From NCBI GenBank assembly GCA_001871325.1, contig MNVA01000109.1, positions 1 through 57,416 on the forward strand: 57,416 nucleotides of DNA, written 5' to 3'. The notes beneath the pieces were generated by a model. That model was not told the DNA's origin. It ran no database searches and saw only the letters and a list, made by a program, of their open reading frames with translations. This DNA comes from Ignavibacteria bacterium CG1_02_37_35 (GTDB lineage Bacteria > Bacteroidota > Ignavibacteria > Ignavibacteriales > Ignavibacteriaceae). A program made the translations under genes and the position numbers. Positions 27,199-36,377 of this stretch are shown here, one piece after another; position 1 is the first letter of the stretch, and each line of letters begins with the position of its first letter.

Positions 27199-28530
27199 AT
27201 GGATTTTTTGGATAAATTAGTTCTCCCTCAATCGCTAGAACATATTGCCCTGCTGCATTATATGGCGACCATTGTTTTATTTCTCTTTGTGCCATTTCTT
27301 AGTTTGGTGTTAGGCGGTTCGATTATTTCTTTCTATTTCAAAAGAAAAGGATTGCGTGAGCCGAACGATCATTTTATCCTTTTCTCAAAGCAAGTTATTG
27401 AATATACAACCTTTACTAAAGGCGCCGGAGTTACACTTGGAGTAGTTCCGCTTGTTGCCCTAATATTAATCTACGCTCAGATACTTCATAATTTAAAACT
27501 TCTTACTGTCTCTCTTTTTGTTGTTGCGTTAATTTTAATAATTGTAGGTTTAATTTTTATTTATACCTATCGTTATTCATGGGTTTTTAAGTCTTTTTTA
27601 TCCTCCGTAAAGTTTGATGAGAGAGAAAATGAGTTTACAACATTTGCAAATAACGTTGCCAGGGTAAACCGTAAATCAGGTTATTGGGGAATTATCTTTC
27701 TTTTACTTGGTTCTTACTTTTTTATCGGGGGAATAAATTTAGCTCTCAATCCATCTGATTGGGATGCTACCGGAATATTATATCTCTTAACTTCCTTTTC
27801 TGTTTTCGTAAAATGGCTTCACTTTTTTACTGCAGCTTTATCTTTAACCGGTGCGTTTCTTCTTTTCATTTTTTTCTTTTGGGAAGGCGGAAAAGAGATT
27901 GCTGATCAGAAATATAAAGCATTCATAAAGAAAACCGGCTTGGCAATAACCTTATTCTTTGCTTTATTTCAACCCCTCTTGTTATTGATAAACTTAATTG
28001 CGCTACCTTCAATCGCACTTTCTTCATCCGTATTTGGGTTTGTTGTAATATCTTTGTTTGCTGTGTTCTGGGTTTTCCATCTTCTCTATGCAATGTTAAA
28101 AAATTCAGAATTACGTTATTCGGGAATGGTTTTTCTTCTTCTTGTAGTGGCATCATTAACTTTAATTATTTCCGAGCAAGCTTCGTTTCGTAACGTAACT
28201 AAGACGCAGGCGCTCGTCCTTTCTGCTGAATATGCTGTTACACTTAAAGAGCTGAAAGGTGAACCAATGGGCATTACTGCAATTAGCGGAGCTGATATTT
28301 TTAATGGACGATGTTCAGCGTGTCATAAATTTGATCAGAAATTAGTTGGACCTCCATACAAAGAAACACTTTCGAAATATAACGGAGATGTTGACAAACT
28401 CGCGGCGTTTGTACTTAATCCGACAAAGATTAATCCTGCATATCCGCCAATGCCGAACCAGGGCTTAAAACCTGCTGAAGCAAAAGCGATCGCCAAATAC
28501 ATTTTAGAAGAAGTGAAGAAGTACAAATAG
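27199..28530 (+). CDS. Multi-helix membrane protein with C-terminal monoheme cytochrome c domain
   Basis: 443 residues. About eight predicted membrane helices occupy residues 15-335, followed by a soluble cytochrome c domain of roughly 100 residues with one heme site (CSACHKF) and a probable axial methionine in YPPMPNQGL. The membrane part carries scattered histidines (such as LEHIALLHYMAT) but I do not recognise a named family; a distant link to cytochrome bd-like or DUF-type quinone proteins is possible. It closes the respiratory operon, 11 bases after ctaB, and may be another electron input to, or accessory subunit of, the oxidase. Confidence 0.8.
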   Translation: MDFLDKLVLPQSLEHIALLHYMATIVLFLFVPFLSLVLGGSIISFYFKRKGLREPNDHFILFSKQVIEYTTFTKGAGVTLGVVPLVALILIYAQILHNLKLLTVSLFVVALILIIVGLIFIYTYRYSWVFKSFLSSVKFDERENEFTTFANNVARVNRKSGYWGIIFLLLGSYFFIGGINLALNPSDWDATGILYLLTSFSVFVKWLHFFTAALSLTGAFLLFIFFFWEGGKEIADQKYKAFIKKTGLAITLFFALFQPLLLLINLIALPSIALSSSVFGFVVISLFAVFWVFHLLYAMLKNSELRYSGMVFLLLVVASLTLIISEQASFRNVTKTQALVLSAEYAVTLKELKGEPMGITAISGADIFNGRCSACHKFDQKLVGPPYKETLSKYNGDVDKLAAFVLNPTKINPAYPPMPNQGLKPAEAKAIAKYILEEVKKYK

Positions 28531-28547
28531 TGCTTCAACACAAAAGC

Positions 28548-28564
28548 TCGTCTAATATTTGGCG
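28548..28564. repeat. 17-bp dispersed repeat, copy 1
   Basis: TCGTCTAATATTTGGCG, identical to bases 44824-44840. Both copies are intergenic. Confidence 0.55.
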
Positions 28565-28605
28565 AAGATGATTTTCTCTACGCAAATTATTCAATTTATT
28601 TACCC

Positions 28606-28640
28606 TATTATCACACCAATATTTATTGGGGTGGATAATA
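28606..28640. terminator. Possible bidirectional terminator between convergent genes
   Basis: A bulged stem: TATTATC pairs with GATAATA and CACC with GGTG around an AATA/TATT top. It lies in the only gap between a + strand and a - strand gene, where a shared terminator is expected. T-runs on either side are short, so it is tentative. Confidence 0.45.
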
Positions 28641-28641
28641 T

Positions 28642-30591
28642 TTAATCCTTAGTTTTATTTTGATTGCCAAATAAGTCAAGCCCGAATATTCTGAATGAAG
28701 GCGCTTTATATTCCTTCGGCAAATAATCAGGCGGAATCGCCGTTTGATTTCCATCTCTCATCGCACCGTAGTGTGGAGACATGATTTCCACTCCGGCTTC
28801 ATTGAATTTATCTTGAATTTTTGAATGGAGTTCCGAATAAATTATTGCCATTTTATTTGATTCTTTAGTATAAGCGTTAATCTCGTATGAAACATAAAAA
28901 TCATCTAAACTGGTTTGGAGCACAAAAGGTTTTGGCTCCTTTAAAATAAATTTTGTTTCAAACGCAGCAGAAATGAGCAGTTCGTGAATTTGTCTCCAGG
29001 GGGAGTCATATCCAATTGTCACGGTCGTATTCAAAATCAATCCTACTCCTTTGTCGGAGGAGCTATAATTAACAATGTGTGCACCTAACACCATAGAGTT
29101 GGGGATGGTGATATCAACATTTTTGATTGTTCGTATTCTTGTTATGAGCAAAGTTTTTTCCATTATATCGCCCATTGTGTCGGCTATTTTAACCCGGTCG
29201 CCAATTTTAAATGGACGCATATAGGTAAGAACTATGCCGGCTACCATATTTGAAATTGCAGAACCTGAGCCGAAGGAAAAAAGAATTCCGAGAAAAACTG
29301 ATACCCCTTGAAATGCAGGGGAATTTGAACCGGGTAAATAGGGGAATATGACGACTACCTCAAGCGCTATTATCATAAAGCGGACAATTTTGTATGTGGG
29401 TACAGCCCAATCTCTATGAAAACCCGGGAATTCAAGAGTCCCTTTATCAATTTCCATAAAGAAAAATTTTACCGCTTTAATTAGATAATTAAAGACAAAA
29501 ACAATGACTATAATAAAAAATAAATTCGGCAAAAAATTGAGGAAAGTATAAACCACTAATTTTAGAGGCGTTAGTACATATCCTAAGAGCGTATTAGCCC
29601 ATGTTTTACTAAAAGAAAACAAACTGAACGCGATTGTAATGTAAGAGTAAATAATAATAATAAGCAAACCGAAGCGAACTACTTTTGTTAGTAACTTAAG
29701 AAAGTCGACTGTTCGCTCAGCTGAGAGCACCTCAATTGTTTTTATTTTTATTGATCTTATTTTTGTTCCATTCCATGAGTCACACTTCATTGTAAGATAT
29801 CTTTGGAAGAGAGCTGCTCCTTTTCCTATCGCTATTAAAAGGAAGGTGTAAAAAATTAAAAGAGCTATCCCCTCAATCACCGGCTGGAGGTCCCATTTTC
29901 TTGTATACGGCCATAACTGAAGAGTTTTTGTAAGAAAAAGATAAAGTGCAAATAATGAAATGACGAACCGTACCCCTTTACTTAATATTAATAATAGCTT
30001 ATTGATTATTGAGGATTTAAAAATGACTTTCCCTTTTATCCTGATTGTTTTTAATTCGTCCGAATTAAACATTTTTATCTTTTTGTATACCCAGGGGAAA
30101 GTTTTTGTTGAAAACCATAGAAAAATTATGAACAGACTAAAAAATAAAATTGAGTACAGACTATTGTTTATTATCGCTTTCCGGCTGTAGAGCTCTTTTG
30201 TGGTTTTTAGTTTTGTTACGATAACCTCACGCAATATTTCAGCTAAACGAATTTCTGTTGTGTCAGCAAATTGAGCGTCAGATTTACTTATCGCCATAAT
30301 TGATTCATCACCTAACTTAAGAAGAGAATATTCCTCAAGTTTCACCACTTTAATGGAGTCGCAGATTATTCTATCATTTCCAAGTAAACTATTTAATTTA
30401 GAACTTATTTCTTCAGCTCTTTTTTCAGTTGAGAAAGTCCCAATTCCGTTATGGATAAAGAATAAAGTATCGGAATCAAGAACTACGGGAAACTTTTCAT
30501 CGGTTTGGGCGAAGGAGAAATTATGGAAGAATAGGATAGTTAAAATAACTACAATGAATCTGAATGGTTTTAAAGAAATAAAGTTTATCAT
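28642..30591 (-). CDS. MscS-family mechanosensitive ion channel with large N-terminal region
   Basis: 649 residues. A signal peptide (IVVILTILFFHNFSFA) and a periplasmic region of about 110 residues precede several helices. The C-terminal MscS core has the pore-lining helix with GSGSAISNMVAGIVL, followed by YMRPFKIGDRVKI and the beta domain with IPNSMVLGAHIVNYS. These channels open under membrane tension to release solutes during osmotic downshock. The length and multi-helix N-terminus place it with the larger YbdG/YnaI/MscK-like members. It is transcribed against the upstream operon; prmA lies 143 bases upstream on the same strand. Confidence 0.92.
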   Translation of the reverse strand: MINFISLKPFRFIVVILTILFFHNFSFAQTDEKFPVVLDSDTLFFIHNGIGTFSTEKRAEEISSKLNSLLGNDRIICDSIKVVKLEEYSLLKLGDESIMAISKSDAQFADTTEIRLAEILREVIVTKLKTTKELYSRKAIINNSLYSILFFSLFIIFLWFSTKTFPWVYKKIKMFNSDELKTIRIKGKVIFKSSIINKLLLILSKGVRFVISLFALYLFLTKTLQLWPYTRKWDLQPVIEGIALLIFYTFLLIAIGKGAALFQRYLTMKCDSWNGTKIRSIKIKTIEVLSAERTVDFLKLLTKVVRFGLLIIIIYSYITIAFSLFSFSKTWANTLLGYVLTPLKLVVYTFLNFLPNLFFIIVIVFVFNYLIKAVKFFFMEIDKGTLEFPGFHRDWAVPTYKIVRFMIIALEVVVIFPYLPGSNSPAFQGVSVFLGILFSFGSGSAISNMVAGIVLTYMRPFKIGDRVKIADTMGDIMEKTLLITRIRTIKNVDITIPNSMVLGAHIVNYSSSDKGVGLILNTTVTIGYDSPWRQIHELLISAAFETKFILKEPKPFVLQTSLDDFYVSYEINAYTKESNKMAIIYSELHSKIQDKFNEAGVEIMSPHYGAMRDGNQTAIPPDYLPKEYKAPSFRIFGLDLFGNQNKTKD

Positions 30592-30734
30592 TTTCCTACT
30601 GATTTTTAATTATTTTAATTTAAATTATTTATTGATAATATACAAAAGTAAATATATCTTTAATTTGAATACATCAAGATTTGTTGAGAAAGTATGTCAG
30701 TAAATTAGCATACAGACCGGAGTATTTGTGAACA

Positions 30735-31580
30735 TCAATTTTTTGTGAGAACAAGACCGATCCATTCCTCCAACTGCATTTTATCGGAAAGAGAAAGTCC
30801 CAGCTTAGTATAACAATCACAAATATCTACCTCATCAGTAGAGAGCAAACCTGAAAGAATAACTTTGCCGCCGACTTTAACCTTCTCTACAATATCTTTT
30901 GCAATTAAAAGTAAAACGTCCTTTTGAATATTCGCAAGCAGGATATCAAAATCATGTTCGACTATATTACTGATCTCCGCAAGCCGGAACTCCACTTTCC
31001 CTGGCACATGATTCTGGTCAATGTTCTCAACTGCGTTTTCATAGCACCATTCATCGTTATCAATTCCCAATGCGTAATTGGCTCCAAGCATCACGGATGC
31101 AATTGCAAGCACTCCTGTACCGGTTCCAACATCGAGTACTTTAGTTTTTTTTTCAATATACATTTCACACAGGGCAAGCATTAACTTTGTCGTTTGATGT
31201 TCACCAGTACCAAAGGACATTTTCGGATCAATCGTAATAACAATTTCTCCTTCAGCAGGTGAGTATTCTCTAAAAGAAGGTTTGATGACTATCTTATCGG
31301 TAACTTTAATAACCTTAAGATTCTTTTCCCATTCTTCGTTCCAATTCTTCTCTTCAAATTCATTTAGTGAATACTCATACGAATCAATAATTTTGTTTTC
31401 TTTTAAATGCTCTAAGAATGTTTTGACCCTTGAATCGATATTATCAAGTTGATCAAAGCTAAGAACAAGTGAATTGTCTAACTCCACAATTCCCAACGGA
31501 TTTAATTCCCACAGCAATCCGCTTAACACTTCAGCATTAAAAGGATCACTCTCTACGGTCACTTCACAAAATGATTTCAT
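30735..31580 (-). CDS. prmA: Ribosomal protein L11 methyltransferase
   Basis: 281 residues. The SAM-binding motif VLDVGTGTGVLAIASVMLGA and the family motif SFGTGEHQTTKLML are clear, with LLANIQKDVLL as the NPPY-like substrate motif. The enzyme trimethylates lysines and the N-terminus of ribosomal protein L11 in the cytoplasm. The N-terminal 100 residues form the L11-recognition domain. It is transcribed divergently from the predicted outer-membrane protein gene, with a palindrome in the shared gap. Confidence 0.94.
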   Translation of the reverse strand: MKSFCEVTVESDPFNAEVLSGLLWELNPLGIVELDNSLVLSFDQLDNIDSRVKTFLEHLKENKIIDSYEYSLNEFEEKNWNEEWEKNLKVIKVTDKIVIKPSFREYSPAEGEIVITIDPKMSFGTGEHQTTKLMLALCEMYIEKKTKVLDVGTGTGVLAIASVMLGANYALGIDNDEWCYENAVENIDQNHVPGKVEFRLAEISNIVEHDFDILLANIQKDVLLLIAKDIVEKVKVGGKVILSGLLSTDEVDICDCYTKLGLSLSDKMQLEEWIGLVLTKN

Positions 31581-31612
31581 CTTCTCTCCAAAAACATTTG
31601 GTTAAGTTAAAA

Positions 31613-31641
31613 TTATTATTTAGATTAGGTCTAAATAATAA
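31613..31641. promoter_or_regulatory. Perfect 12-bp palindrome in the prmA/outer-membrane-protein intergenic region
   Basis: TTATTATTTAGA (31613-31624), loop TTAGG, then the exact complement TCTAAATAATAA (31630-31641). The symmetrical TTTAGA-N5-TCTAAA core resembles operators of metal-responsive Fur/DtxR-type regulators, and the site lies 64 bases before the + strand start, suitable for an operator. It could also be a hairpin in the prmA leader. Confidence 0.45.
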
Positions 31642-31704
31642 TAACATTTTTTTGATTGCACATCTAATAGAAAATAATTCATCATCAATTTAAAGGATTC
31701 CGTA

Positions 31705-32490
31705 ATGAAAAACATTGTATTCTATACTTTTTTACTTCTCATTCTTTGCACATCAACATTTATCCACGCAGATAGAAGATATTTTGGTCGATCTTACCTG
31801 GCAAATACTTTGCCCGCTAAAGCATTTGAATTTGAACTGTGGAATACTGCCCGGATTGGAAAAGCTGATGGCTATTTTTACCGGTTTCAGCCAAGAATGG
31901 AATTTGAATATGGCATAACAGATAGACTCACTACCTCGTTCTACATGAATTTTAATAGTCAACAAATTGAAAACGTGATCACCTCCTCGAAAGAATTTGG
32001 ATTTGACGGCACTGCGATCGAATTTCGTTACCGCTTAACGGAACTAGGCGAATTTTTTGTTGATCCTGCTCTTTATGTTGAATTAACTTATGCTGGTTCT
32101 GAAGTTGAATACGAATCAAAAATAATATTATCTAAACGGCTGGGTAATATCATTACGGCATTAAATGTTACCGGTGAAATTGAGAGAGACGTGATCGCAA
32201 ATAAGCATGAAACCAGCTTTGAACTTACCGGAGGTATTGGATATGATATTAATCCAACATTTGCAGCGGGAATTGAATTTAAAAACCATACTAACTTTAA
32301 CGACATTTATGGAAAGAAAGCAAATTCTGCTTTGTTCATCGGTCCATCGATTAATTTGTTGACTGATAAATTCTATTTCACTTTTAATTTTTTAACTCAG
32401 GTAACCGGCTCGCCTGCAGTTAAATCAGGTTTAGACTTACTCGGTCATGAAAGGTATGAGATTAGAACAATACTCGGGATCGAATTATGA
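31705..32490 (+). CDS. Predicted outer-membrane beta-barrel protein
   Basis: 261 residues with a signal peptide (FYTFLLLILCTSTFIHA). The rest has alternating hydrophobic/aromatic strands with tight turns (FQPRMEFEYGITDRL, ALNVTGEIERDVIAN, FYFTFNFLTQVTGS), and several strand ends carry Tyr/Phe. This is the pattern of a small outer-membrane barrel or surface protein of about ten strands. No named family is recognised. The gene overlaps the cytochrome lipoprotein gene by four bases, so the two are translated together. Confidence 0.72.
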   Translation: MKNIVFYTFLLLILCTSTFIHADRRYFGRSYLANTLPAKAFEFELWNTARIGKADGYFYRFQPRMEFEYGITDRLTTSFYMNFNSQQIENVITSSKEFGFDGTAIEFRYRLTELGEFFVDPALYVELTYAGSEVEYESKIILSKRLGNIITALNVTGEIERDVIANKHETSFELTGGIGYDINPTFAAGIEFKNHTNFNDIYGKKANSALFIGPSINLLTDKFYFTFNFLTQVTGSPAVKSGLDLLGHERYEIRTILGIEL

Positions 32491-32768
32491 AGTTAGTCTT
32501 TGTCTGGCTTCTTTTTTTCGTTGTTTTTGTAGGATGCTCAACTGAAAAATCCATCAAACAGGGAAATGGTATTTTATCCGGGGAACAGTTATACAAAGAA
32601 AAATGCGGTGGGTGTCATGCTCTCTACCAACGCGATAAATTTAAAGAGGGAGACTGGGACTCCGTAATTGTACGAATGGAAAAGAAAGCCCGCTTGGACG
32701 ATAACCAGAGTAAATTAATACGGGAATATCTTGTAGTTCAAAGCGATTCCCTTAAAAATAGAAATTAG
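32487..32768 (+). CDS. Small monoheme cytochrome c lipoprotein
   Basis: 93 residues. A lipoprotein signal (VVFVGC; Cys17 predicted lipidated) precedes a short cytochrome c domain with one heme site (CGGCHALY) and a possible distal Met in VRMEKKA. Its size and placement behind a barrel gene suggest electron transfer close to the outer membrane or a sensing role, but neither is shown by sequence. The start ATG 32487 overlaps the barrel gene by four bases. Confidence 0.82.
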   Translation: MKLVFVWLLFFVVFVGCSTEKSIKQGNGILSGEQLYKEKCGGCHALYQRDKFKEGDWDSVIVRMEKKARLDDNQSKLIREYLVVQSDSLKNRN

Positions 32769-32847
32769 TTCCTTCGAATTGTTTTGTGGATTAATTCGTT
32801 TGCACTAATTTAAGCGCTATAATTCACTTAATTGAAGGAACTATCGC

Positions 32848-34188
32848 ATGGCATCGGTTGAACAGTTTTTAACACAGATCAGTGATTTTATTTGGAGTTA
32901 TCCTTTATTAATCCTTCTTTTCGGGACGCATATCTATTTAACATTCCGCCTGAAATTTATTCAGCGTTTTATTGGTAAAGGGATTAAAATTTCGCTCTCA
33001 AAAAAGAAAGAAGGAGAGGGCGAAATTAGTCAATTTGGAGCTTTAACCACAGCCTTAGCAGCTACAATTGGAACGGGAAATATTGTCGGAGTCGCCACTG
33101 CTGTTGCCGCCGGCGGACCCGGCGCCGTTTTATGGATGTGGCTTACCGGTGTTTTCGGAATTGCAACAAAATATTCCGAGGCGCTTCTCGCGGTCAAATA
33201 TCGCGTAGTTAATGAGAAAGGGGAGTATTCCGGCGGACCAATGTATGCGCTTGAACGAGGACTAAATATGAAATGGCTGGCGGTGTTATTTGCAGCTTTC
33301 ACCGCTATCACGGCTTTCGGCATTGGAAGTATGGTACAAGCGAATTCTATCTCAACATTGGTCGAATCATCCTTTCATATTCCTCAATGGCTAACCGGTG
33401 TCGTACTCATGGTATTAACAGCATTTGTTATTATCGGTGGAATTAAATCAATTGCAAAAGTTTGTGAAAGATTAGTCCCGTTTATGGCAATATTTTACGT
33501 AATTGGATGCGTTACAATTTTGATCATTAATTATGCTTCGGTTCCTCATACAATCAGTGTCATATTTACAAGCGCGTTTTCCGGTCATGCGGTTATTGGA
33601 GGATTTGCCGGAGCAACAATCAAAGAAGCTATCCGTTTTGGTATTGCAAGAGGACTGTTTTCAAACGAATCCGGTTTAGGAAGTGCGCCTATAGTGGCTG
33701 CTGCGGCTCAAACAAGGAATGCAGTGAGACAGGCTCTGGTCTCGTCAACGGGTACTTTCTGGGATACTGTCGTAGTCTGTGCAATGACAGGAATTGTTGT
33801 TGTTAATTCAAAGGAGTGGATGCATGGACTGAACGGTGCTGCTCTCACTCATAAAGCATTTTTAGACATCCCTTACTTGGGATCCATAATTCTCACTTTC
33901 GGTTTGATGACTTTTGTGTTTTCCACAATTCTTGGCTGGTCTTATTATGGTGAGAAAGCGGCTGAATACCTTTTCGGCAATAAAATTATTAAACCCTATC
34001 GCTGGGCTTGGGTAGTTTCGGTATTGATCGGGTCAGTCTTATCACTCCAAATTGTTTGGACATTTTCAGACATTACGAATGCGCTGATGGCTGTTCCAAA
34101 TCTTGTGGCGCTTCTCTTATTGAGCAAAGTAATCGTTGAAGAGACGAGAATACATTTGTGGGAAAGTAAATCGAAAGATTTGGATTGA
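32848..34188 (+). CDS. Sodium:alanine/glycine symporter (AGCS family)
   Basis: 446 residues with about 11 membrane helices. The family signatures GNIVGVATAVAAGGPGAVLWMW near residue 80 and IARGLFSNESGLGSAP near 265 are clear. It imports alanine or glycine with Na+. The region just before the start forms a 13-bp inverted repeat with the end of the previous gene, which covers the ribosome binding site. A hairpin with long A and T arms follows the stop. Confidence 0.95.
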   Translation: MASVEQFLTQISDFIWSYPLLILLFGTHIYLTFRLKFIQRFIGKGIKISLSKKKEGEGEISQFGALTTALAATIGTGNIVGVATAVAAGGPGAVLWMWLTGVFGIATKYSEALLAVKYRVVNEKGEYSGGPMYALERGLNMKWLAVLFAAFTAITAFGIGSMVQANSISTLVESSFHIPQWLTGVVLMVLTAFVIIGGIKSIAKVCERLVPFMAIFYVIGCVTILIINYASVPHTISVIFTSAFSGHAVIGGFAGATIKEAIRFGIARGLFSNESGLGSAPIVAAAAQTRNAVRQALVSSTGTFWDTVVVCAMTGIVVVNSKEWMHGLNGAALTHKAFLDIPYLGSIILTFGLMTFVFSTILGWSYYGEKAAEYLFGNKIIKPYRWAWVVSVLIGSVLSLQIVWTFSDITNALMAVPNLVALLLLSKVIVEETRIHLWESKSKDLD

Positions 34189-34235
34189 TCAAAAAAGAAA
34201 AGCCGGCTCAATAATAGAGGTCTGCTTTTTTGATC
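34187..34235 (+). terminator. Probable terminator after the AGCS symporter gene
   Basis: GATCAAAAAAG (34187-34197) pairs with CTTTTTTGATC (34225-34235) around a 27-base loop that contains a self-complementary AGCCGGCT. The A-tract/T-tract arms suit termination in either direction. Confidence 0.55.
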
Positions 34236-34614
34236 CGTTCTGCAGGGCGATACTGCGGAATGAGCCTCACTTCGATCAATGACTGTTAGACATAAACGGT
34301 AATGAAGTACAAGGATTTTTGGATGAAGACCCGCTGCTTGGCATGAAATTAGGGCTGTAGTAACTCCGATATTTAAAGAAAATTGATAAACTCTCATTAA
34401 TAATTTTTTAAGAGCTTAAGACAAATCAATTTTTTTTACAAATTTTTAAGTACCTCACAAAATTCACTAACGAAACACCTTCTCTTCCCAAAATTACGGT
34501 TGATAAGTTTTCTTTAGATTAGTCAGTGGCTGTCACAGAGTCATTTATGATAATTCATTATATTTAGACAACAAATTAATTAATTTATCTATATCTGACT
34601 GTTGGAAACTGAGA
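34236..34614. other. Gene-free stretch before the SulP gene
   Basis: About 380 bases without a supportable gene. The first 130 bases are less AT-rich than the rest and could be degraded coding DNA, but I find no homology I can name. The last 150 bases are very AT-rich and should hold the promoter for the SulP-EIIA-complex cluster; I could not mark it precisely. Confidence 0.4.
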
Positions 34615-36330
34615 ATGCCTTTAATAAAACCAAAACTATTTACCACTCTAAAAAATTATAATAAAGATCAGTTTATTGCAGATGCGACAGCCGGTGTAAT
34701 CGTCGGTATTGTTGCTCTTCCGTTAGCCATTGCATTTGCTATTGCGAGCGGAGTTACCCCTGAGAAAGGAATTATTACTGCGATCATCGCCGGATTTATT
34801 GTTTCGGTATTTGGCGGCAGCCGTGTACAGATAGGTGGACCAACCGGCGCATTTATTATTATTGTTTACGGGATTGTCCAAACTTATGGAACGGCAGGGC
34901 TTACAATCGCCACAATTATGGCGGGAATTATCTTAGTGATCATGGGGATATTTAAATTTGGTTCCGCAATTAAGTTTATTCCGTACCCGGTTGTGGTTGG
35001 CTTTACAAGCGGTATCGCCCTCTTAATTTTTTCCACACAGATAAAAGATTTTTTCGGTCTAACTATCGCAAAAGTTCCGTCAGAATTTCACGAGAAATGG
35101 ATCACCTACTTTCATACTTTTTCTACTCTCAACTATTATTCTTTTGGAATTGCTGCACTTGCTTTGTTGATAATGATCTTCTGGTCGAAAGTTACCCATC
35201 GAATCCCTGGATCGCTCGTTGCATTAATTGTTACAACGCTTATCGTTCTCTATTTCAAATTCCCGGTGGATACAATTGGAAGCAGATTTGGAGAGATCCC
35301 ATCAAACCTTCCCGGACCCAAGTTTTTTGATTTCAACTTAGATATGATAAAACATCTCATTGCTCCGGCAACTACTATTGCCATTCTTGCCGCGATAGAA
35401 TCCCTCCTCTCCGCGGTGGTTGCCGACGGTATGATCGGCGGAAAACATAGGAGCAATATGGAATTGATTGCCCAAGGGCTCGCTAATATTATTACTCCAA
35501 TATTTGGCGGAATACCGGCTACAGGCGCCATTGCACGCACCGCTACCAACATCAAAAACGGGGGAAGAACCCCGGTTGCGGGTATTATTCACGCAATCAC
35601 CTTGTTGCTCATTATGTTGTTCTTCGGAAGCTGGGCAAAATTAATTCCAATGGCTACGCTTTCCGCAATCCTTATTATCGTTGCATATAATATGAGTGAA
35701 TGGCATTCATTTAAAGCTCTGTTGAAAAGTCCGCGCAGCGATGTCATAGTATTATTAACTACGTTTTTCCTAACAGTGGTATTTGATCTATCACTTGCCA
35801 TAGAAATCGGAATGATTTTGGCAGTCTTCCTCTTCATGAAGAGAATGGCGGAAGTAACTAATGTAGGAATGATTACTCGAGAATTAGAAGATGAAGAAGA
35901 AAAACCTGATGATAATGCAATAGATAAAAAACAAATTCCGAAGGATGTTGAAGTCTTTGAAATCAATGGACCATTTTTCTTCGGAGCCGCATCTAAATTT
36001 AAGGATCAGATGAGAACCCTTGAAGAACCACCGAAAGTAAGAATCATCCGTATGAGAAATGTACCGGCTATTGATGCGACGGGACTTCAAACTATTAAAA
36101 ATTTTTATAATGATTCCCAAAAAGAAGGAATAAAAACAATTCTTTCAGGCGTTCATACACAGCCGTTATATGCAATGACACAAGCAGGGTTGTTTGATCT
36201 CTTCGGCGAAGAAAATATCCACGGCAATATTGACGATGCTTTGGATCGGGCGCGCGAAATACTTGGTTTGGAAAAGTTAGGAAGACCTGTGAATTTTGTT
36301 CCTACTGTTAAACGGGAGATGAAAAATTAA
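34615..36330 (+). CDS. SulP-family anion transporter with STAS domain
   Basis: 571 residues. The transmembrane core of the SLC26/SulP fold occupies residues 15-420, with the signatures [20 protein letters not shown] at the start and [19 protein letters not shown] near 300. A cytoplasmic STAS domain follows at about 440-555 ([21 protein letters not shown]). Family members move sulfate, bicarbonate or other anions, often with Na+ or H+. Sequence alone does not give the substrate. It is the first gene of a run that continues with an EIIA-like regulator and a complex-I-like ion pump, suggesting coupling to ion gradients or inorganic-carbon uptake. Confidence 0.93.
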   Translation: MPLIKPKLFTTLKNYNKDQFIADATAGVIVGIVALPLAIAFAIASGVTPEKGIITAIIAGFIVSVFGGSRVQIGGPTGAFIIIVYGIVQTYGTAGLTIATIMAGIILVIMGIFKFGSAIKFIPYPVVVGFTSGIALLIFSTQIKDFFGLTIAKVPSEFHEKWITYFHTFSTLNYYSFGIAALALLIMIFWSKVTHRIPGSLVALIVTTLIVLYFKFPVDTIGSRFGEIPSNLPGPKFFDFNLDMIKHLIAPATTIAILAAIESLLSAVVADGMIGGKHRSNMELIAQGLANIITPIFGGIPATGAIARTATNIKNGGRTPVAGIIHAITLLLIMLFFGSWAKLIPMATLSAILIIVAYNMSEWHSFKALLKSPRSDVIVLLTTFFLTVVFDLSLAIEIGMILAVFLFMKRMAEVTNVGMITRELEDEEEKPDDNAIDKKQIPKDVEVFEINGPFFFGAASKFKDQMRTLEEPPKVRIIRMRNVPAIDATGLQTIKNFYNDSQKEGIKTILSGVHTQPLYAMTQAGLFDLFGEENIHGNIDDALDRAREILGLEKLGRPVNFVPTVKREMKN

Positions 36331-36377
36331 TTGTTTAGAGAAATCTATTATCAGTCATTAATTTCAAGGAATTAGTT

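Noticed and set aside
34300-34345. A 14-residue leader-peptide-like frame (MKYKDF..)
   Set aside because: No ribosome binding site, attenuator or regulated downstream gene matches it.
33996-34397. Reverse-strand frame overlapping the AGCS gene end
   Set aside because: It overlaps the end of a clear gene and a terminator and shows no recognisable domain.
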